From: Oscillospiraceae bacterium
GTDB taxonomy: Bacteria > Bacillota > Clostridia > Oscillospirales > Oscillospiraceae
Reading direction: 5' to 3'
Assembly: GCA_015067765.1 (NCBI GenBank)
Contig: SVLV01000001.1
Location: 62,001-126,000 of the forward strand
DNA length: 64,000 nucleotides
Part shown: one piece after another, positions 36,614 through 45,594 of the stretch
Numbering within the stretch: the first letter of the stretch is position 1
Layout of the letters: the number at the start of each line of letters is the position of its first letter
Program-made: the position numbers and the translations under genes
The notes under the pieces: generated by a model
Told to the model about the DNA's origin: nothing
Database searches by the model: none
What the model saw: the letters and a program-made list of their open reading frames with translations, nothing else

Positions 36614-36649
36614 AAAAACAAGGACCTGCTCCGGCAGGTCCTTGTTTTT
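36614..36649. terminator. Intrinsic terminator
   Basis: aacaaggacctg-ctccgg-caggtccttgttttt. Confidence 0.8.
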
Positions 36650-36650
36650 G

Positions 36651-37169
36651 TCAATAACAGTATTTCAGCTGTGCCTTGCGCTGCTGCCAGTCCGGCAGGT
36701 ACTGCTCCACCGTCCGGTAGAATTCCGGTCCATGGTTGAAGTGCCGGATATGTGCCAGCTCGTGGACCACCACATAGTCGATGACCTCGGGGGGATACTG
36801 CATGAGGAACAGCGAGAAGCAGAGGCTGTTTCGCCCGTTGCAGCTGCCAAACCGGTGACGGGCAGCGGTGATCTTTACCCCGGTGGGAGACAGGCCCATG
36901 ATCTGTGACCAGTAGGCTACCCGGGAAGGGATCTGTTCCTTTGCCTGCCTGCGCCACAGAGCGATCTGCTCCTCCGAGGGTTCGGGATGCTCCTGCAGCC
37001 ATTCCAGCCGACGCTGGAGATGGGATGCGATCCAATCCCGGTGGGTTTGGATAAAATGTTCCACATCCCGGTCCGTGGCTTGCAGCGGGGCCCGCACCAG
37101 AATCTGCCCGTTGCGCTGGATCTGCAGAGCGATGGTGCGGCGGCGGGAGCGGATCACCTGATAGTCCAT
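36651..37169 (-). CDS. YgjP-like/SprT-type zinc metallopeptidase
   Basis: IRSRRRTIALQIQRNGQILVRAP; FGSCNGRNSLCFSLFLMQYPPEVIDYVVVHELAHIRHFNHGPEFY. Confidence 0.93.
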   Translation of the reverse strand: MDYQVIRSRRRTIALQIQRNGQILVRAPLQATDRDVEHFIQTHRDWIASHLQRRLEWLQEHPEPSEEQIALWRRQAKEQIPSRVAYWSQIMGLSPTGVKITAARHRFGSCNGRNSLCFSLFLMQYPPEVIDYVVVHELAHIRHFNHGPEFYRTVEQYLPDWQQRKAQLKYCY

Positions 37170-37172
37170 GGA

Positions 37173-37382
37173 TCATTCCCCCAACCAGATAAAGCGCGGG
37201 CCGCTGTATTCGGGGCGCTCCACCTGCTCATTCCACATGGCGGCGGGACGGACCCACAGGCCGCCTTCTCCATAGAGGGCCTGATAGACCACCATCTCCT
37301 CCAGCGTTTCGGAGTGCCGGGCTGTACCGATGACGCGGTACTCATTGCCCTTGAAGTGGCGGTATCTGCCGGGTGTCACCAT
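37173..37382 (-). CDS. DUF1653 domain protein
   Basis: PGRYRHFKGNEYRVIGTARHSETLEEMVVYQALYGEGGLWVRPAAMW. Confidence 0.88.
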   Translation of the reverse strand: MVTPGRYRHFKGNEYRVIGTARHSETLEEMVVYQALYGEGGLWVRPAAMWNEQVERPEYSGPRFIWLGE

Positions 37383-37384
37383 AC

Positions 37385-38329
37385 TCAGTCCTCCTGGCCG
37401 AACAGGCACTGGGAGACCTTGTTGTACATCCGGTCACGGTACTGGATGGCCTCGGCATCCTTGCCGTCAGAGTAGTCATAGAAGCCCCGGCCATTCTTTA
37501 CGCCGTAATGACCGTTCTCCACGGCTTCCTTCAGCAGACCAAAGGGTTCCTTGGCATCGCTGAGGTCGGCGAAGAGGTAGGAGGCGATATTGTAGAAGAT
37601 GTCCAGACCGCCGTGGTCGCAGACCTCCATGGGGCCCAGGCAGGCGTAACGGACGCCCAGAGCATACTTCATTACCTTATCGATATCCTCGGGGCTGGCG
37701 ATGCCTGCCTCGGCAATGTGCAGGCACTCCCGCAGGATGGCCAGCTGAATGCGGTTGAGGCAGAAGCCGGGAGCATCCTTCACATGGACGGGCTTCTTCT
37801 CCACCTGCAGGCACAGGTCATAGATGATGTTGGCCGTCTCCTGGCTGGTCTGCTCGCCGCGAATCACCTCGATGAGGGGGATGATGTGGGGAGGATTGAT
37901 CCAGTGCATGCCGCCGAAACGCTCCGGCAGATGGATCACCTGAGCGATTTCGGTGATGGACAGGCCGGAAGTGTTGCTGGTCAGCACCACATCGTCCTCT
38001 ACCAGACGGGAGACCTGCTGCCAGAAGCTGTGCTTGATCTCCAGCTTTTCCACGATGGCCTCCACCACGAAGTCGGCCTGACCGAAGGTCTCCACATCGG
38101 TGGTGTAGCGGATGCGGCTCATCAGAGCCTGGGACTGTTCGGGAGTGGACAGACCGTCCTGGCAGGCGGTCTGCTCATGGAGAGCAATCAGGTCACGGGC
38201 CTTGTTGAGGGCGGCCTCCACGATGTCGTAGAGGATGACCTCGTAGCCGAATTTTGCGAAAGTCTCCGCCATGGAGGAGCCCATGGTGCCGGAGCCTGCG
38301 ATAGCGATGGTGTGGATGGTTCTTGCCAT
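37385..38329 (-). CDS. 3-hydroxyacyl-CoA dehydrogenase family protein
   Basis: IAIAGSGTMGSSMAETFAKFGYEVILYD; NTSGLSITEIA; MHWINPPHIIPLIEVIRGEQTS; GFCLNRIQLAILRECLHIAEAG. Confidence 0.93.
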   Translation of the reverse strand: MARTIHTIAIAGSGTMGSSMAETFAKFGYEVILYDIVEAALNKARDLIALHEQTACQDGLSTPEQSQALMSRIRYTTDVETFGQADFVVEAIVEKLEIKHSFWQQVSRLVEDDVVLTSNTSGLSITEIAQVIHLPERFGGMHWINPPHIIPLIEVIRGEQTSQETANIIYDLCLQVEKKPVHVKDAPGFCLNRIQLAILRECLHIAEAGIASPEDIDKVMKYALGVRYACLGPMEVCDHGGLDIFYNIASYLFADLSDAKEPFGLLKEAVENGHYGVKNGRGFYDYSDGKDAEAIQYRDRMYNKVSQCLFGQED

Positions 38330-38450
38330 TGGTAAAAGCCTCCTGTTCTTTGTCGCTTTCTTGCGTTTCTGACAAATTCATTATATACTATAAAAGTACC
38401 TTAGGTAAAGAGGCGGTATTGATTTTTCGCCGCCGGAGAAGGAGTCCCTT

Positions 38451-38924
38451 ATGATCTATTCCACCCTCTGTTATATTGAAAATCCTGCCGGAGAGTATCT
38501 GATGCTGCACCGGGTCAAAAAGGAGCAGGATGCCAACCGTGACAAATGGATCGGCATCGGCGGAAAATTTGAGGATGGTGAGAGCCCGGAGGAGTGTGTT
38601 CTGCGGGAAGCCCGGGAGGAGACCGGCCTGACCCTTACCGATTATCGCTATTGCGGTCTTGTGACCTTTGTTTCTGACCGCTGGGAGACGGAGTATATGC
38701 ACTTGTTTCATGCCACCGGCTATAGGGGCGAGGTGAAAGAGTGCGACGAGGGTGTACTGGAATGGATCAGCCATCAAAAACTGGATGCCCTGCCTCAGTG
38801 GGAGGGGGATCGGATTTTCCTGCGGCTAATGCGGGAAGGTGGCCCCTTCTTCTCTCTGAAGCTGCGCTATGAGGGAGAGCATCTGGCCTATGCGGCTCTC
38901 AACGGAAAGGAACTGATCCGATGA
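38451..38924 (+). CDS. NUDIX hydrolase (8-oxo-dGTP diphosphatase-like)
   Basis: GIGGKFEDGESPEECVLREAREETGLTL Nudix box. Confidence 0.94.
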   Translation: MIYSTLCYIENPAGEYLMLHRVKKEQDANRDKWIGIGGKFEDGESPEECVLREAREETGLTLTDYRYCGLVTFVSDRWETEYMHLFHATGYRGEVKECDEGVLEWISHQKLDALPQWEGDRIFLRLMREGGPFFSLKLRYEGEHLAYAALNGKELIR

Positions 38925-39358
38925 AGATTTTGGTCAGCGCGTGCCTTTTGGGAAGGCCGTGCCGTTACGACGGGAAGAGCAAGCCCCATCCGCTGATGGA
39001 AGAGCTGGCTCGCCGCCATACCCTGATTCCCATTTGTCCCGAAGTGATGGGCGGTTTGCCTACACCCCGTCCGCCTGCAGAGCGGCAGGGAGATCGGGTG
39101 GTGAACCGGGAGGGCGGAGATGTGACGGAAGCATATCGTCTCGGAGCGGAACAGGCCCTGCAGATTGCCCGGCAGCAGGGCTGCACATTGGCGCTGCTGA
39201 AAGAAAAAAGTCCCTCCTGCGGCAGTGGACAGATCTATGACGGAACCTTTACCGGCACGCTGACAGAGGGATGGGGAGTCACAGCGCAGCTGTTGCGTCA
39301 GGCGGGCATCCCTGTGCTGGGAGAGGGCGGCATGGAAGCCCTTCTGCAGGAGCTGTAA
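38921..39358 (+). CDS. DUF523 family protein
   Basis: ILVSACLLGRPCRYDGKSK; PICPEVMGGLPTPRPPAE; LKEKSPSCGSGQIYDGTFTG. Confidence 0.92.
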   Translation: MKILVSACLLGRPCRYDGKSKPHPLMEELARRHTLIPICPEVMGGLPTPRPPAERQGDRVVNREGGDVTEAYRLGAEQALQIARQQGCTLALLKEKSPSCGSGQIYDGTFTGTLTEGWGVTAQLLRQAGIPVLGEGGMEALLQEL

Positions 39359-39395
39359 TTCCTGTGTGCTTATCTTGTGAAAAGTTGGTGAGAGA

Positions 39396-40880
39396 ATGAA
39401 ACGAAGCAGCGGCATTTTGATGCCGATCTCCGCCCTGCCGTCCCCCTACGGCATCGGCACCCTGGGCAAAGCGGCTTATGAATTCGCCGATTTTCTCCAC
39501 GCAGCCGGCCAGCGCTGCTGGCAGATGCTGCCGCTGGGCCCCACCAGTTACGGCGATTCCCCCTATCAGAGTTTCTCCTCCTTTGCGGGAAACCCCTATT
39601 TCATCGATCTGGAAATGTTGATGGAAGAGGGGCTGCTGACAAAGCAGGAAGTGTCCTCCGTGGCATGGGGGACAGACCCCCGGTATGTGGATTACGGAAA
39701 GATCTACGAGGGGAGATTCACCCTGCTGGCCCGCGCCAAAAAGCGCGGTTGGGACAGAGATCGGACGGAGGTGGAGAAGTTCCTCGGGGAGAACAGCCAC
39801 TGGCTGCCGGATTATGCGCTGTTTATGGCCTGCAAGCGCCATTTTGGAATGAAGGCATGGACGGAGTGGGAGGATGCCGATATCCGGATGCGCAAAAGTG
39901 AGGCGGTGCTGGAGAAGTACCGCAAGCTGCTGCAGGAGGATGTGGAACTGTTTATCTATCTGCAGTTCCTGTTTTTCCGGCAGTGGACGGATCTGCGGGA
40001 CTATGTCCATAAGAAGGGGATTCAGATCATCGGGGATCTGCCCATCTATGTGGCGCTGGATTCGGCGGATGTCTGGGCAGAACCGGACTTTTTCCAACTG
40101 GATGAAGACTATGTGCCGACGGTGGTTTCCGGTGTGCCGCCGGACTATTTCAGTGAGGACGGACAGTTGTGGGGCAATCCTCTCTACCGTTGGGACCGGA
40201 TGGAGCAGGATGGGTTCGGCTGGTGGATCCGCCGCATCGACGGAGTGGGAAAACTATACGATGTGATCCGCATCGACCACTTCCGCGGGTTTGATACCTA
40301 TTGGGAAATCCCCTACGGCGAAAAGACGGCCAAGGGTGGCCATTGGGTGAAAGGCCCCGGCATGCGCCTGGTGGGGATGCTCAACGGATGGTTCCCGCAG
40401 CTGGAATTCATTGCCGAGGATTTGGGGACACCGACCCCCAGTGTGCAGCAGCTGCTGGAGGACTCCGGATGGCCCGGCATGAAGGTGCTGGAGTTCGCCT
40501 TTGACCCCGGGGAGAGCAGCAGTTACCTGCCTCACAAGTATCGGGAGCATTGTGTCTGCTATACCGGAACCCATGACAACAGTCCTCTTGCCCTGTGGCG
40601 GGAGGAGGCCGATCCGGCGGAGATCGCATTTGCCGCACGGTATCTGGGACTCCATGATGCCGAGGGCTTCCATTGGGGCGTGATCCGCGGCGGTATGAGC
40701 TCTGTAGCGCGCCTGTTTGTGGCCCAGATGCAGGACTATCTGGGGTTGGGCGCCGGTCACCGAACCAATACTCCCGGTGTGCTGGGGGGCAACTGGACAT
40801 GGCGCATGCTGCCCAGTGAGGCAGATGATGCACTGGCAGAGCGCATCCGCATGATGACCGGCATGTACGGGAGAATGTAA
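39396..40880 (+). CDS. malQ: 4-alpha-glucanotransferase
   Basis: GILMPISALPSPYGIGTLGKAAYEFADFL; GDSPYQSFSSFAGNPYFIDL; IGDLPIYVALDSADVWAEPDFF; IRIDHFRGFDTYWEIP. Confidence 0.96.
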   Translation: MKRSSGILMPISALPSPYGIGTLGKAAYEFADFLHAAGQRCWQMLPLGPTSYGDSPYQSFSSFAGNPYFIDLEMLMEEGLLTKQEVSSVAWGTDPRYVDYGKIYEGRFTLLARAKKRGWDRDRTEVEKFLGENSHWLPDYALFMACKRHFGMKAWTEWEDADIRMRKSEAVLEKYRKLLQEDVELFIYLQFLFFRQWTDLRDYVHKKGIQIIGDLPIYVALDSADVWAEPDFFQLDEDYVPTVVSGVPPDYFSEDGQLWGNPLYRWDRMEQDGFGWWIRRIDGVGKLYDVIRIDHFRGFDTYWEIPYGEKTAKGGHWVKGPGMRLVGMLNGWFPQLEFIAEDLGTPTPSVQQLLEDSGWPGMKVLEFAFDPGESSSYLPHKYREHCVCYTGTHDNSPLALWREEADPAEIAFAARYLGLHDAEGFHWGVIRGGMSSVARLFVAQMQDYLGLGAGHRTNTPGVLGGNWTWRMLPSEADDALAERIRMMTGMYGRM

Positions 40881-40889
40881 CGAAAAAGG

Positions 40890-40922
40890 AAAGACAGGGC
40901 TGGTATCCGGCCCTGTCTTTTT
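40890..40922 (+). terminator. Intrinsic terminator
   Basis: aaagacaggg-ctggtatccgg-ccctgtcttttt. Confidence 0.75.
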
Positions 40923-41022
40923 ATCCGTTGGCGCAATATGCGGCAGACTTGTACCCGCCGTCTTGAAAAAAGGCCGGGAGTGTGGTAGAGTGTACCGGAA
41001 AAAGAGGAAGGGGGCTCTGCCG

Positions 41023-41859
41023 GTGAAGAGGGAAATGCCCAGGCTGCAGCAGCTGGCTTTTTGGTGGAGTGACCGCCTGAAAAAAGTGTATAAGCTGACC
41101 GATCGGCAGAAGATCCATGTGCTGGGCACAGTGGCCTCCACCAACGATGTCTGCCGCCGTATGGCAGCACAGGGTGCCCCCGATGGGACCGTGGTGTTGG
41201 CAGAGGGACAGACGGCGGGCCGCGGCCGCCGCGGCCGCAGCTTCCAGTCAGCAAAGGGGAAGGGCCTGTACCTGTCAATCCTTTGGCGGCCGGACTGTCC
41301 GGCCGCAGAATTGCTGCCGCTGACAGCGCTGGGTGCTGTAGCAGCCTGCCGCGCGGTGGGACGGGTCTCCTGCTTTCAGCCGGGGATCAAATGGCCCAAC
41401 GACCTGACTTTGGCGGGAGGCAAGCTGGCGGGAATCCTGACGGAGACCCAACTGGCGGCCGACGGTTCTGTGGAGTATGTGGTACTGGGGATCGGCATCA
41501 ATGTGCATCAGAAGCCGGAGGAGTTTCCGGAGGAACTGCGGAGTCTGGCCACGGCGCTGGATCGGCATCAGACGGAACCGGTCAGCCGCCCGGCTCTGGC
41601 GGCTGAGCTGATCGATCAGCTGGATCAGCTGCGCAGTGAGGTTTTGGTGCAGCCGCAGCTATGGCTGGAGGAGTATCGTCGCCGGTGTATCCATGTGGGT
41701 CGTCCGATCTGGCTGCTGGGTCCGGAAGGACAGCGCCGGCAGGTGACGGTGCTGGGAATTGATGAGCAATTTGGTCTGCAGGTCCAATACGAGGATGGAC
41801 GGCAGGAGAGTATCCGCTCCGGAGAGATCTCGGTGCGGGGAATGGAAGGCTATCTGTAA
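41023..41859 (+). CDS. birA: Biotin--[acetyl-CoA-carboxylase] ligase (no full N-terminal HTH)
   Basis: TVASTNDVCRRMA; LAEGQTAGRGRRGRSFQSAKGKGLYLSIL; IKWPNDLTLAGGKLAGILTE; VVLGIGINVHQ. Confidence 0.92.
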   Translation: MKREMPRLQQLAFWWSDRLKKVYKLTDRQKIHVLGTVASTNDVCRRMAAQGAPDGTVVLAEGQTAGRGRRGRSFQSAKGKGLYLSILWRPDCPAAELLPLTALGAVAACRAVGRVSCFQPGIKWPNDLTLAGGKLAGILTETQLAADGSVEYVVLGIGINVHQKPEEFPEELRSLATALDRHQTEPVSRPALAAELIDQLDQLRSEVLVQPQLWLEEYRRRCIHVGRPIWLLGPEGQRRQVTVLGIDEQFGLQVQYEDGRQESIRSGEISVRGMEGYL

Positions 41860-41866
41860 GGAGTGA

Positions 41867-42415
41867 GTGGACTTGAAAGAATTGTGGGATCTGTTTTTTA
41901 CCTTCGCCAAGGTGGGCGCGATGACCTTTGGCGGCGGATATGCTATGCTGCCCATTTTGCAGCGTGAGGTGGTGGAGAAGAAGGGCTGGGCCACCGATGA
42001 GGAACTGACCGATTATTTCGCCATCGGACAGTGCACTCCCGGCATCATCGCGGTCAACACCGCCACCTTTATCGGACAGAAAGAAAAAGGGACGGCGGGA
42101 GCGATTCTGGCCTCTCTGGGCGTGGTGTTTCCGTCTCTGATCATCATCTCCCTGTTGGCCGGCGTCATTGATTTTTACTCCCACATTACCTGGGTGCAGC
42201 ATGCCTTCGGGGGCATCCGTGTCTGCGTATGCGTGTTGATCTTCAATGCGGTGCTGAAGCTTTGGAAGGGTGCCGTGAAGGATGTGGGCGCCGTGCTGAT
42301 CTTCCTGGCGGTGTTTGTTGCGTCGGTGCTGACGGACCTCTCTCCGGTGATCTATGTGCTGGTGGCAGGAGTTGCCGGCATTCTGCTCCGGAGCAGAAAG
42401 GAGGCCCAGGCATGA
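41867..42415 (+). CDS. Chromate transporter family subunit
   Basis: FFTFAKVGAMTFGGGYAMLPILQREVVEKKGW...GQCTPGIIAVNTATFIG. Confidence 0.9.
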   Translation: MDLKELWDLFFTFAKVGAMTFGGGYAMLPILQREVVEKKGWATDEELTDYFAIGQCTPGIIAVNTATFIGQKEKGTAGAILASLGVVFPSLIIISLLAGVIDFYSHITWVQHAFGGIRVCVCVLIFNAVLKLWKGAVKDVGAVLIFLAVFVASVLTDLSPVIYVLVAGVAGILLRSRKEAQA

Positions 42416-42972
42416 TTTATCTGCAGCTGTTTTTGGAGTTTTTTAAGACAGGCCTGTTTGCCGTAGGCGGCGGTCTGGCGACCCTGCCCTTCCTGGAGGA
42501 TATGGCACTGCGCACCGGTTGGTTTACGGCGGCGCAGCTGGCGGATATGATCGCCGTCAGTGAATCTACCCCCGGCCCCATCGGTGTCAATATGGCCACC
42601 TATGTGGGTTTTGTGACCGGTGGAATCCCCGGCGCTGTGGTGGCGACTCTGGGACTGCTGACCCCCAGCGTGATTGTGATTTTGATCGTGGCGGCCTTTT
42701 TGAAGGCTTTCCGGGAGAATCGTTTCGTCAACAGTGCCTTTTACGGTCTGCGGCCCGCCTCTACTGCCATGGTGGCCTCTGCCGGTGTATCGGTGGTGCT
42801 GATCGCTTTCTTCGGCGGCAATCCTGTCAGCCTTGCTGCGGTGGACTGGAAAGCCGTGATCCTTGCGGCGGTACTGCTGGTGCTGACCCGCTGGTGCAAG
42901 CCCACCAAGAAGCTTCATCCCATCTTGTTTATTCTGGCCAGTGCCATTGTGGGAATTCTGCTGAAATTCTGA
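42412..42972 (+). CDS. Chromate transporter family subunit
   Basis: FFKTGLFAVGGGLATLPFLEDMALRTGWFTAAQLADMIAVSESTPGPIGVNMATYVG. Confidence 0.9.
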   Translation: MIYLQLFLEFFKTGLFAVGGGLATLPFLEDMALRTGWFTAAQLADMIAVSESTPGPIGVNMATYVGFVTGGIPGAVVATLGLLTPSVIVILIVAAFLKAFRENRFVNSAFYGLRPASTAMVASAGVSVVLIAFFGGNPVSLAAVDWKAVILAAVLLVLTRWCKPTKKLHPILFILASAIVGILLKF

Positions 42973-42975
42973 AAA

Positions 42976-43010
42976 TAAGCCCCTCTCTGCCCGGGTAGAG
43001 AGGGGCTTGT
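42976..43010 (+). terminator. Intrinsic terminator
   Basis: aagcccctctctgcccgggtagagaggggctt. Confidence 0.65.
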
Positions 43011-43165
43011 TCGCTTTGAAATCGTTAAAAAACGGGGTTGCAATCAGCGGGATTTCGCAGTAAAATACAAACGCCGTACTCTGCAGCAACAAAAACTGAT
43101 GGGGAGACGGACAATATTTTGGCTGCATCCGGATGGCCGGAGCGGCACAAAGGAGATAAGTAAAT

Positions 43166-43738
43166 ATGAGGAATCATGATCGCGTGAGAAACATGGTAGG
43201 GATTGGCATCTTTACCGCAATTGTCATTGTGCTGCAGTTGCTGGGGAGCTTTATCCGCTTTGGCATGTTCTCCATCTCTCTGGTACTGATCCCCATCGTG
43301 GTGGGTGCCGCTGTCTATGGCTGGGGTGCCGGCCTGTGGCTGGGTATTGCCTTCGGTGCGGCTGTGCTGATTTCCGGTGATGCCAGTGCATTTATGGCAG
43401 TGTCTCCGCTGGGCACAGTGTGGACCGTTATGGCAAAGGGCGCCCTGGCAGGACTGGTCAGCGGCTGTGTGTACCACCTGCTGCAGAAGCGCAGAACGCT
43501 GGCGGTGACCGCGGCGGCTGTTGTCTGTCCCATTGTAAACACCGGCATTTTCCTGCTGGGCTGCCAGTTCTTCTTCCTGGATACCATTCGGGCATGGGGT
43601 GCAGAATTGGGTTTTGCTGATGTGGGCAGTTACATGATCTTTGGCCTGGTGGGTGCCAACTTCCTGGCTGAGATGGCCGTCAATGTGGTGCTCAGCCCGG
43701 TGATCGTCCGGCTGATCAGCCTGGGCAAGAAGAAGTAA
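43166..43738 (+). CDS. ECF transporter S component (pantothenate is a neighbourhood-based guess)
   Basis: Multi-TM, GIFTAIVIVLQLLGSFIRFGMFSISLVLIPIVVGAAVYG; directly upstream of coaX. Confidence 0.85.
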   Translation: MRNHDRVRNMVGIGIFTAIVIVLQLLGSFIRFGMFSISLVLIPIVVGAAVYGWGAGLWLGIAFGAAVLISGDASAFMAVSPLGTVWTVMAKGALAGLVSGCVYHLLQKRRTLAVTAAAVVCPIVNTGIFLLGCQFFFLDTIRAWGAELGFADVGSYMIFGLVGANFLAEMAVNVVLSPVIVRLISLGKKK

Positions 43739-43754
43739 GAGGAGAGGATTTGCG

Positions 43755-44507
43755 ATGATCCTGGCCATAGATGTAGGCAATACCAATGTGGTGCTGGGTG
43801 CCATGGAGGGCACAGCGGTGCAGAAGACCACCCGTCTGGTGACCGACAGTGGAAAGGGCATAGATGGGTATGCCCGGGAACTGGCGGAAACCGTAGGACA
43901 GTGGGGTGATTTCACCGGCGCGGTGATCTCCTCGGTGGTACCGGATGTGACCAAGCAGGTGACAGAGGCAGTCCGCCAGGTGCTGGGACTGACCTGTCTG
44001 GAGATCCATGGCGAACTGGAATTGGGTTTTCGGCTGCCTCCCGCTCAAACGGCGGAGGTGGCGGCGGACCTGATCACGGCTGCCGCTGCGGCGGTGGATT
44101 GCTGCAAGCTGCCCCTGATCCTGATCGATATGGGCACGGCGACCACCGTAATGACGGTGGATCGTACGGGCATGTTTTTGGGCGGCGCCATTGCGCCGGG
44201 TCCCAAGATGATGATGTCCTCTTTGGCCGGCGGGACGGCGCTGCTTCCTGCGGTGCCTCTGGATGTGCCGAAACATAATATCGGCCGGGACACGGTGGAA
44301 TGCCTCCAGTGCGGCACGGTGCTGGGCGCCGCAGCCATGGTGGAGGGTCTGGTGGACCGGATGGAGCAGGAGCTGGGCGAGCCGGCAGAGGTGATCGCCA
44401 CCGGCGGTCTGGCAGGCAGCGTCCTGCCCTTGTGCCGCAGAGCTATCCGGCTGGAACCGGATCTGATGCTGCGGGGATTGGCCATTCTCTACGAGAAAAA
44501 CAAGTAA
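43755..44507 (+). CDS. coaX: Type III pantothenate kinase
   Basis: MILAIDVGNTNVVLGA; ISSVVPDVT; LILIDMGTATTVMTVD; FLGGAIAPGPKMMMSSL; ATGGLAG. Confidence 0.94.
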   Translation: MILAIDVGNTNVVLGAMEGTAVQKTTRLVTDSGKGIDGYARELAETVGQWGDFTGAVISSVVPDVTKQVTEAVRQVLGLTCLEIHGELELGFRLPPAQTAEVAADLITAAAAAVDCCKLPLILIDMGTATTVMTVDRTGMFLGGAIAPGPKMMMSSLAGGTALLPAVPLDVPKHNIGRDTVECLQCGTVLGAAAMVEGLVDRMEQELGEPAEVIATGGLAGSVLPLCRRAIRLEPDLMLRGLAILYEKNK

Positions 44508-44513
44508 AACAGA

Positions 44514-44546
44514 CAGCTGCCGCATACCCTGCGGCAGCTGCTTTTT
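44514..44546 (+). terminator. Intrinsic terminator
   Basis: cagctgccgcataccctgcggcagctgctttttt. Confidence 0.8.
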
Positions 44547-44661
44547 TGTCAAAAACAGGAAAACAAAAACGGGAATTTCCAAGAATTGCAGTTGACGTAA
44601 GTAGGCCCGATGCAGTATGATAGTTCCGTATGAAGCGCTTTTCCATTGGAGGTTATGATAT

Positions 44662-45456
44662 ATGAGTTTGCTGAAATGTCCCAAGTGCGGAGAGATGTTC
44701 TCCGATAGCTATAAGACCTGCCCCTTCTGTGCAGAGGATGAGGAATTTTACAAGGGTGGCAAGAAGCCCAAAAAGAGCGGCCGCCGCATGGAGGGCCATC
44801 AGAAGACACCCAGCATTCTGGGTCCTGTGATGGTGGTCGTGGTGCTGCTGCTGGTGGGCCTGCTGGGCTATATGTTCTTTGGCGGCGCCGTAAGCTCCTG
44901 GCTGGATGGCCTCAAGGATCCCAAACCCCCTGTCAGTGACCCGGTGGATCCCGGCGTCACCGATCCCGGCACGGATACGCTGGTGCTGAACAAGACGGAG
45001 CTGACCCTGTCTGTGGGCGGCACGGAGAAGCTGACGGTCACCGGCGCGGAGGAAGTCACCTGGAGCAGCAGCGATGATACGGTAGTCACTGTCTCGGCTG
45101 ACGGCACGGTGACCGGCGTCAAGTCCGGCAGTGCTACGGTTTCTGCCATGTCCGGCAGTTCCTCTGTAGCCTGCACCGTGACGGTGGCGGTTAAACTGGA
45201 GGATCTGAAGCTGGTGACCCAGTATGGCGCGGTCGACTATAAGAATGGGGTATACGATACCACTATGACGAGGATCGGCGAGATCTACGAGATGAGCGTG
45301 GATGGCACCGACTCCCCTGTGGAGTGGTCTGTGGAAGACTCTTCCATTGCTACGGTGGATGCCAACGGTAATCTGAAGAGTGTCTCCAGCGGCAAAACGA
45401 TTTTGACTGCCAAGGTAGACGGACATACCCTGACCTGCATCGTTCGCGTCAACTAA
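44662..45456 (+). CDS. Zinc-ribbon membrane protein with BIG2-type Ig-like domains
   Basis: LLKCPKCGEMFSDSYKTCPFCAED; TM; VTWSSSDDTVVTVSADGTVTGVKSGSATVSAM repeat. Confidence 0.88.
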   Translation: MSLLKCPKCGEMFSDSYKTCPFCAEDEEFYKGGKKPKKSGRRMEGHQKTPSILGPVMVVVVLLLVGLLGYMFFGGAVSSWLDGLKDPKPPVSDPVDPGVTDPGTDTLVLNKTELTLSVGGTEKLTVTGAEEVTWSSSDDTVVTVSADGTVTGVKSGSATVSAMSGSSSVACTVTVAVKLEDLKLVTQYGAVDYKNGVYDTTMTRIGEIYEMSVDGTDSPVEWSVEDSSIATVDANGNLKSVSSGKTILTAKVDGHTLTCIVRVN

Positions 45457-45466
45457 TGGATGACAG

Positions 45467-45504
45467 CAGCACCCTCTTTCCTGTGGAAGAGGGTGCTGTT
45501 TTTT
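45467..45504 (+). terminator. Intrinsic terminator
   Basis: cagcaccctcttt-cctgtgg-aagagggtgctgtttttt. Confidence 0.8.
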
Positions 45505-45594
45505 CGTCCGGAGCAGGAGGAGCGGACTTGTTATTCCAACCGGAATGTGCTACAATAATTTAGTTTTTCCATTCCGGAAAGGAGCGTGGCTGCC

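Noticed and set aside
43071-43165. Possible riboswitch in the leader of the ECF S-component gene (promoter TTGCAA-N17-TAAAAT at ~43038-43066)
   Set aside because: Leader is under 100 nt, with no recognised aptamer motif and no clear terminator/anti-terminator; not enough support.
44989-45420. Internal repeat-like sequence in the BIG2 protein considered as a tandem repeat
   Set aside because: Explained by two homologous Ig-like (BIG2) domains, not a nucleotide repeat array.
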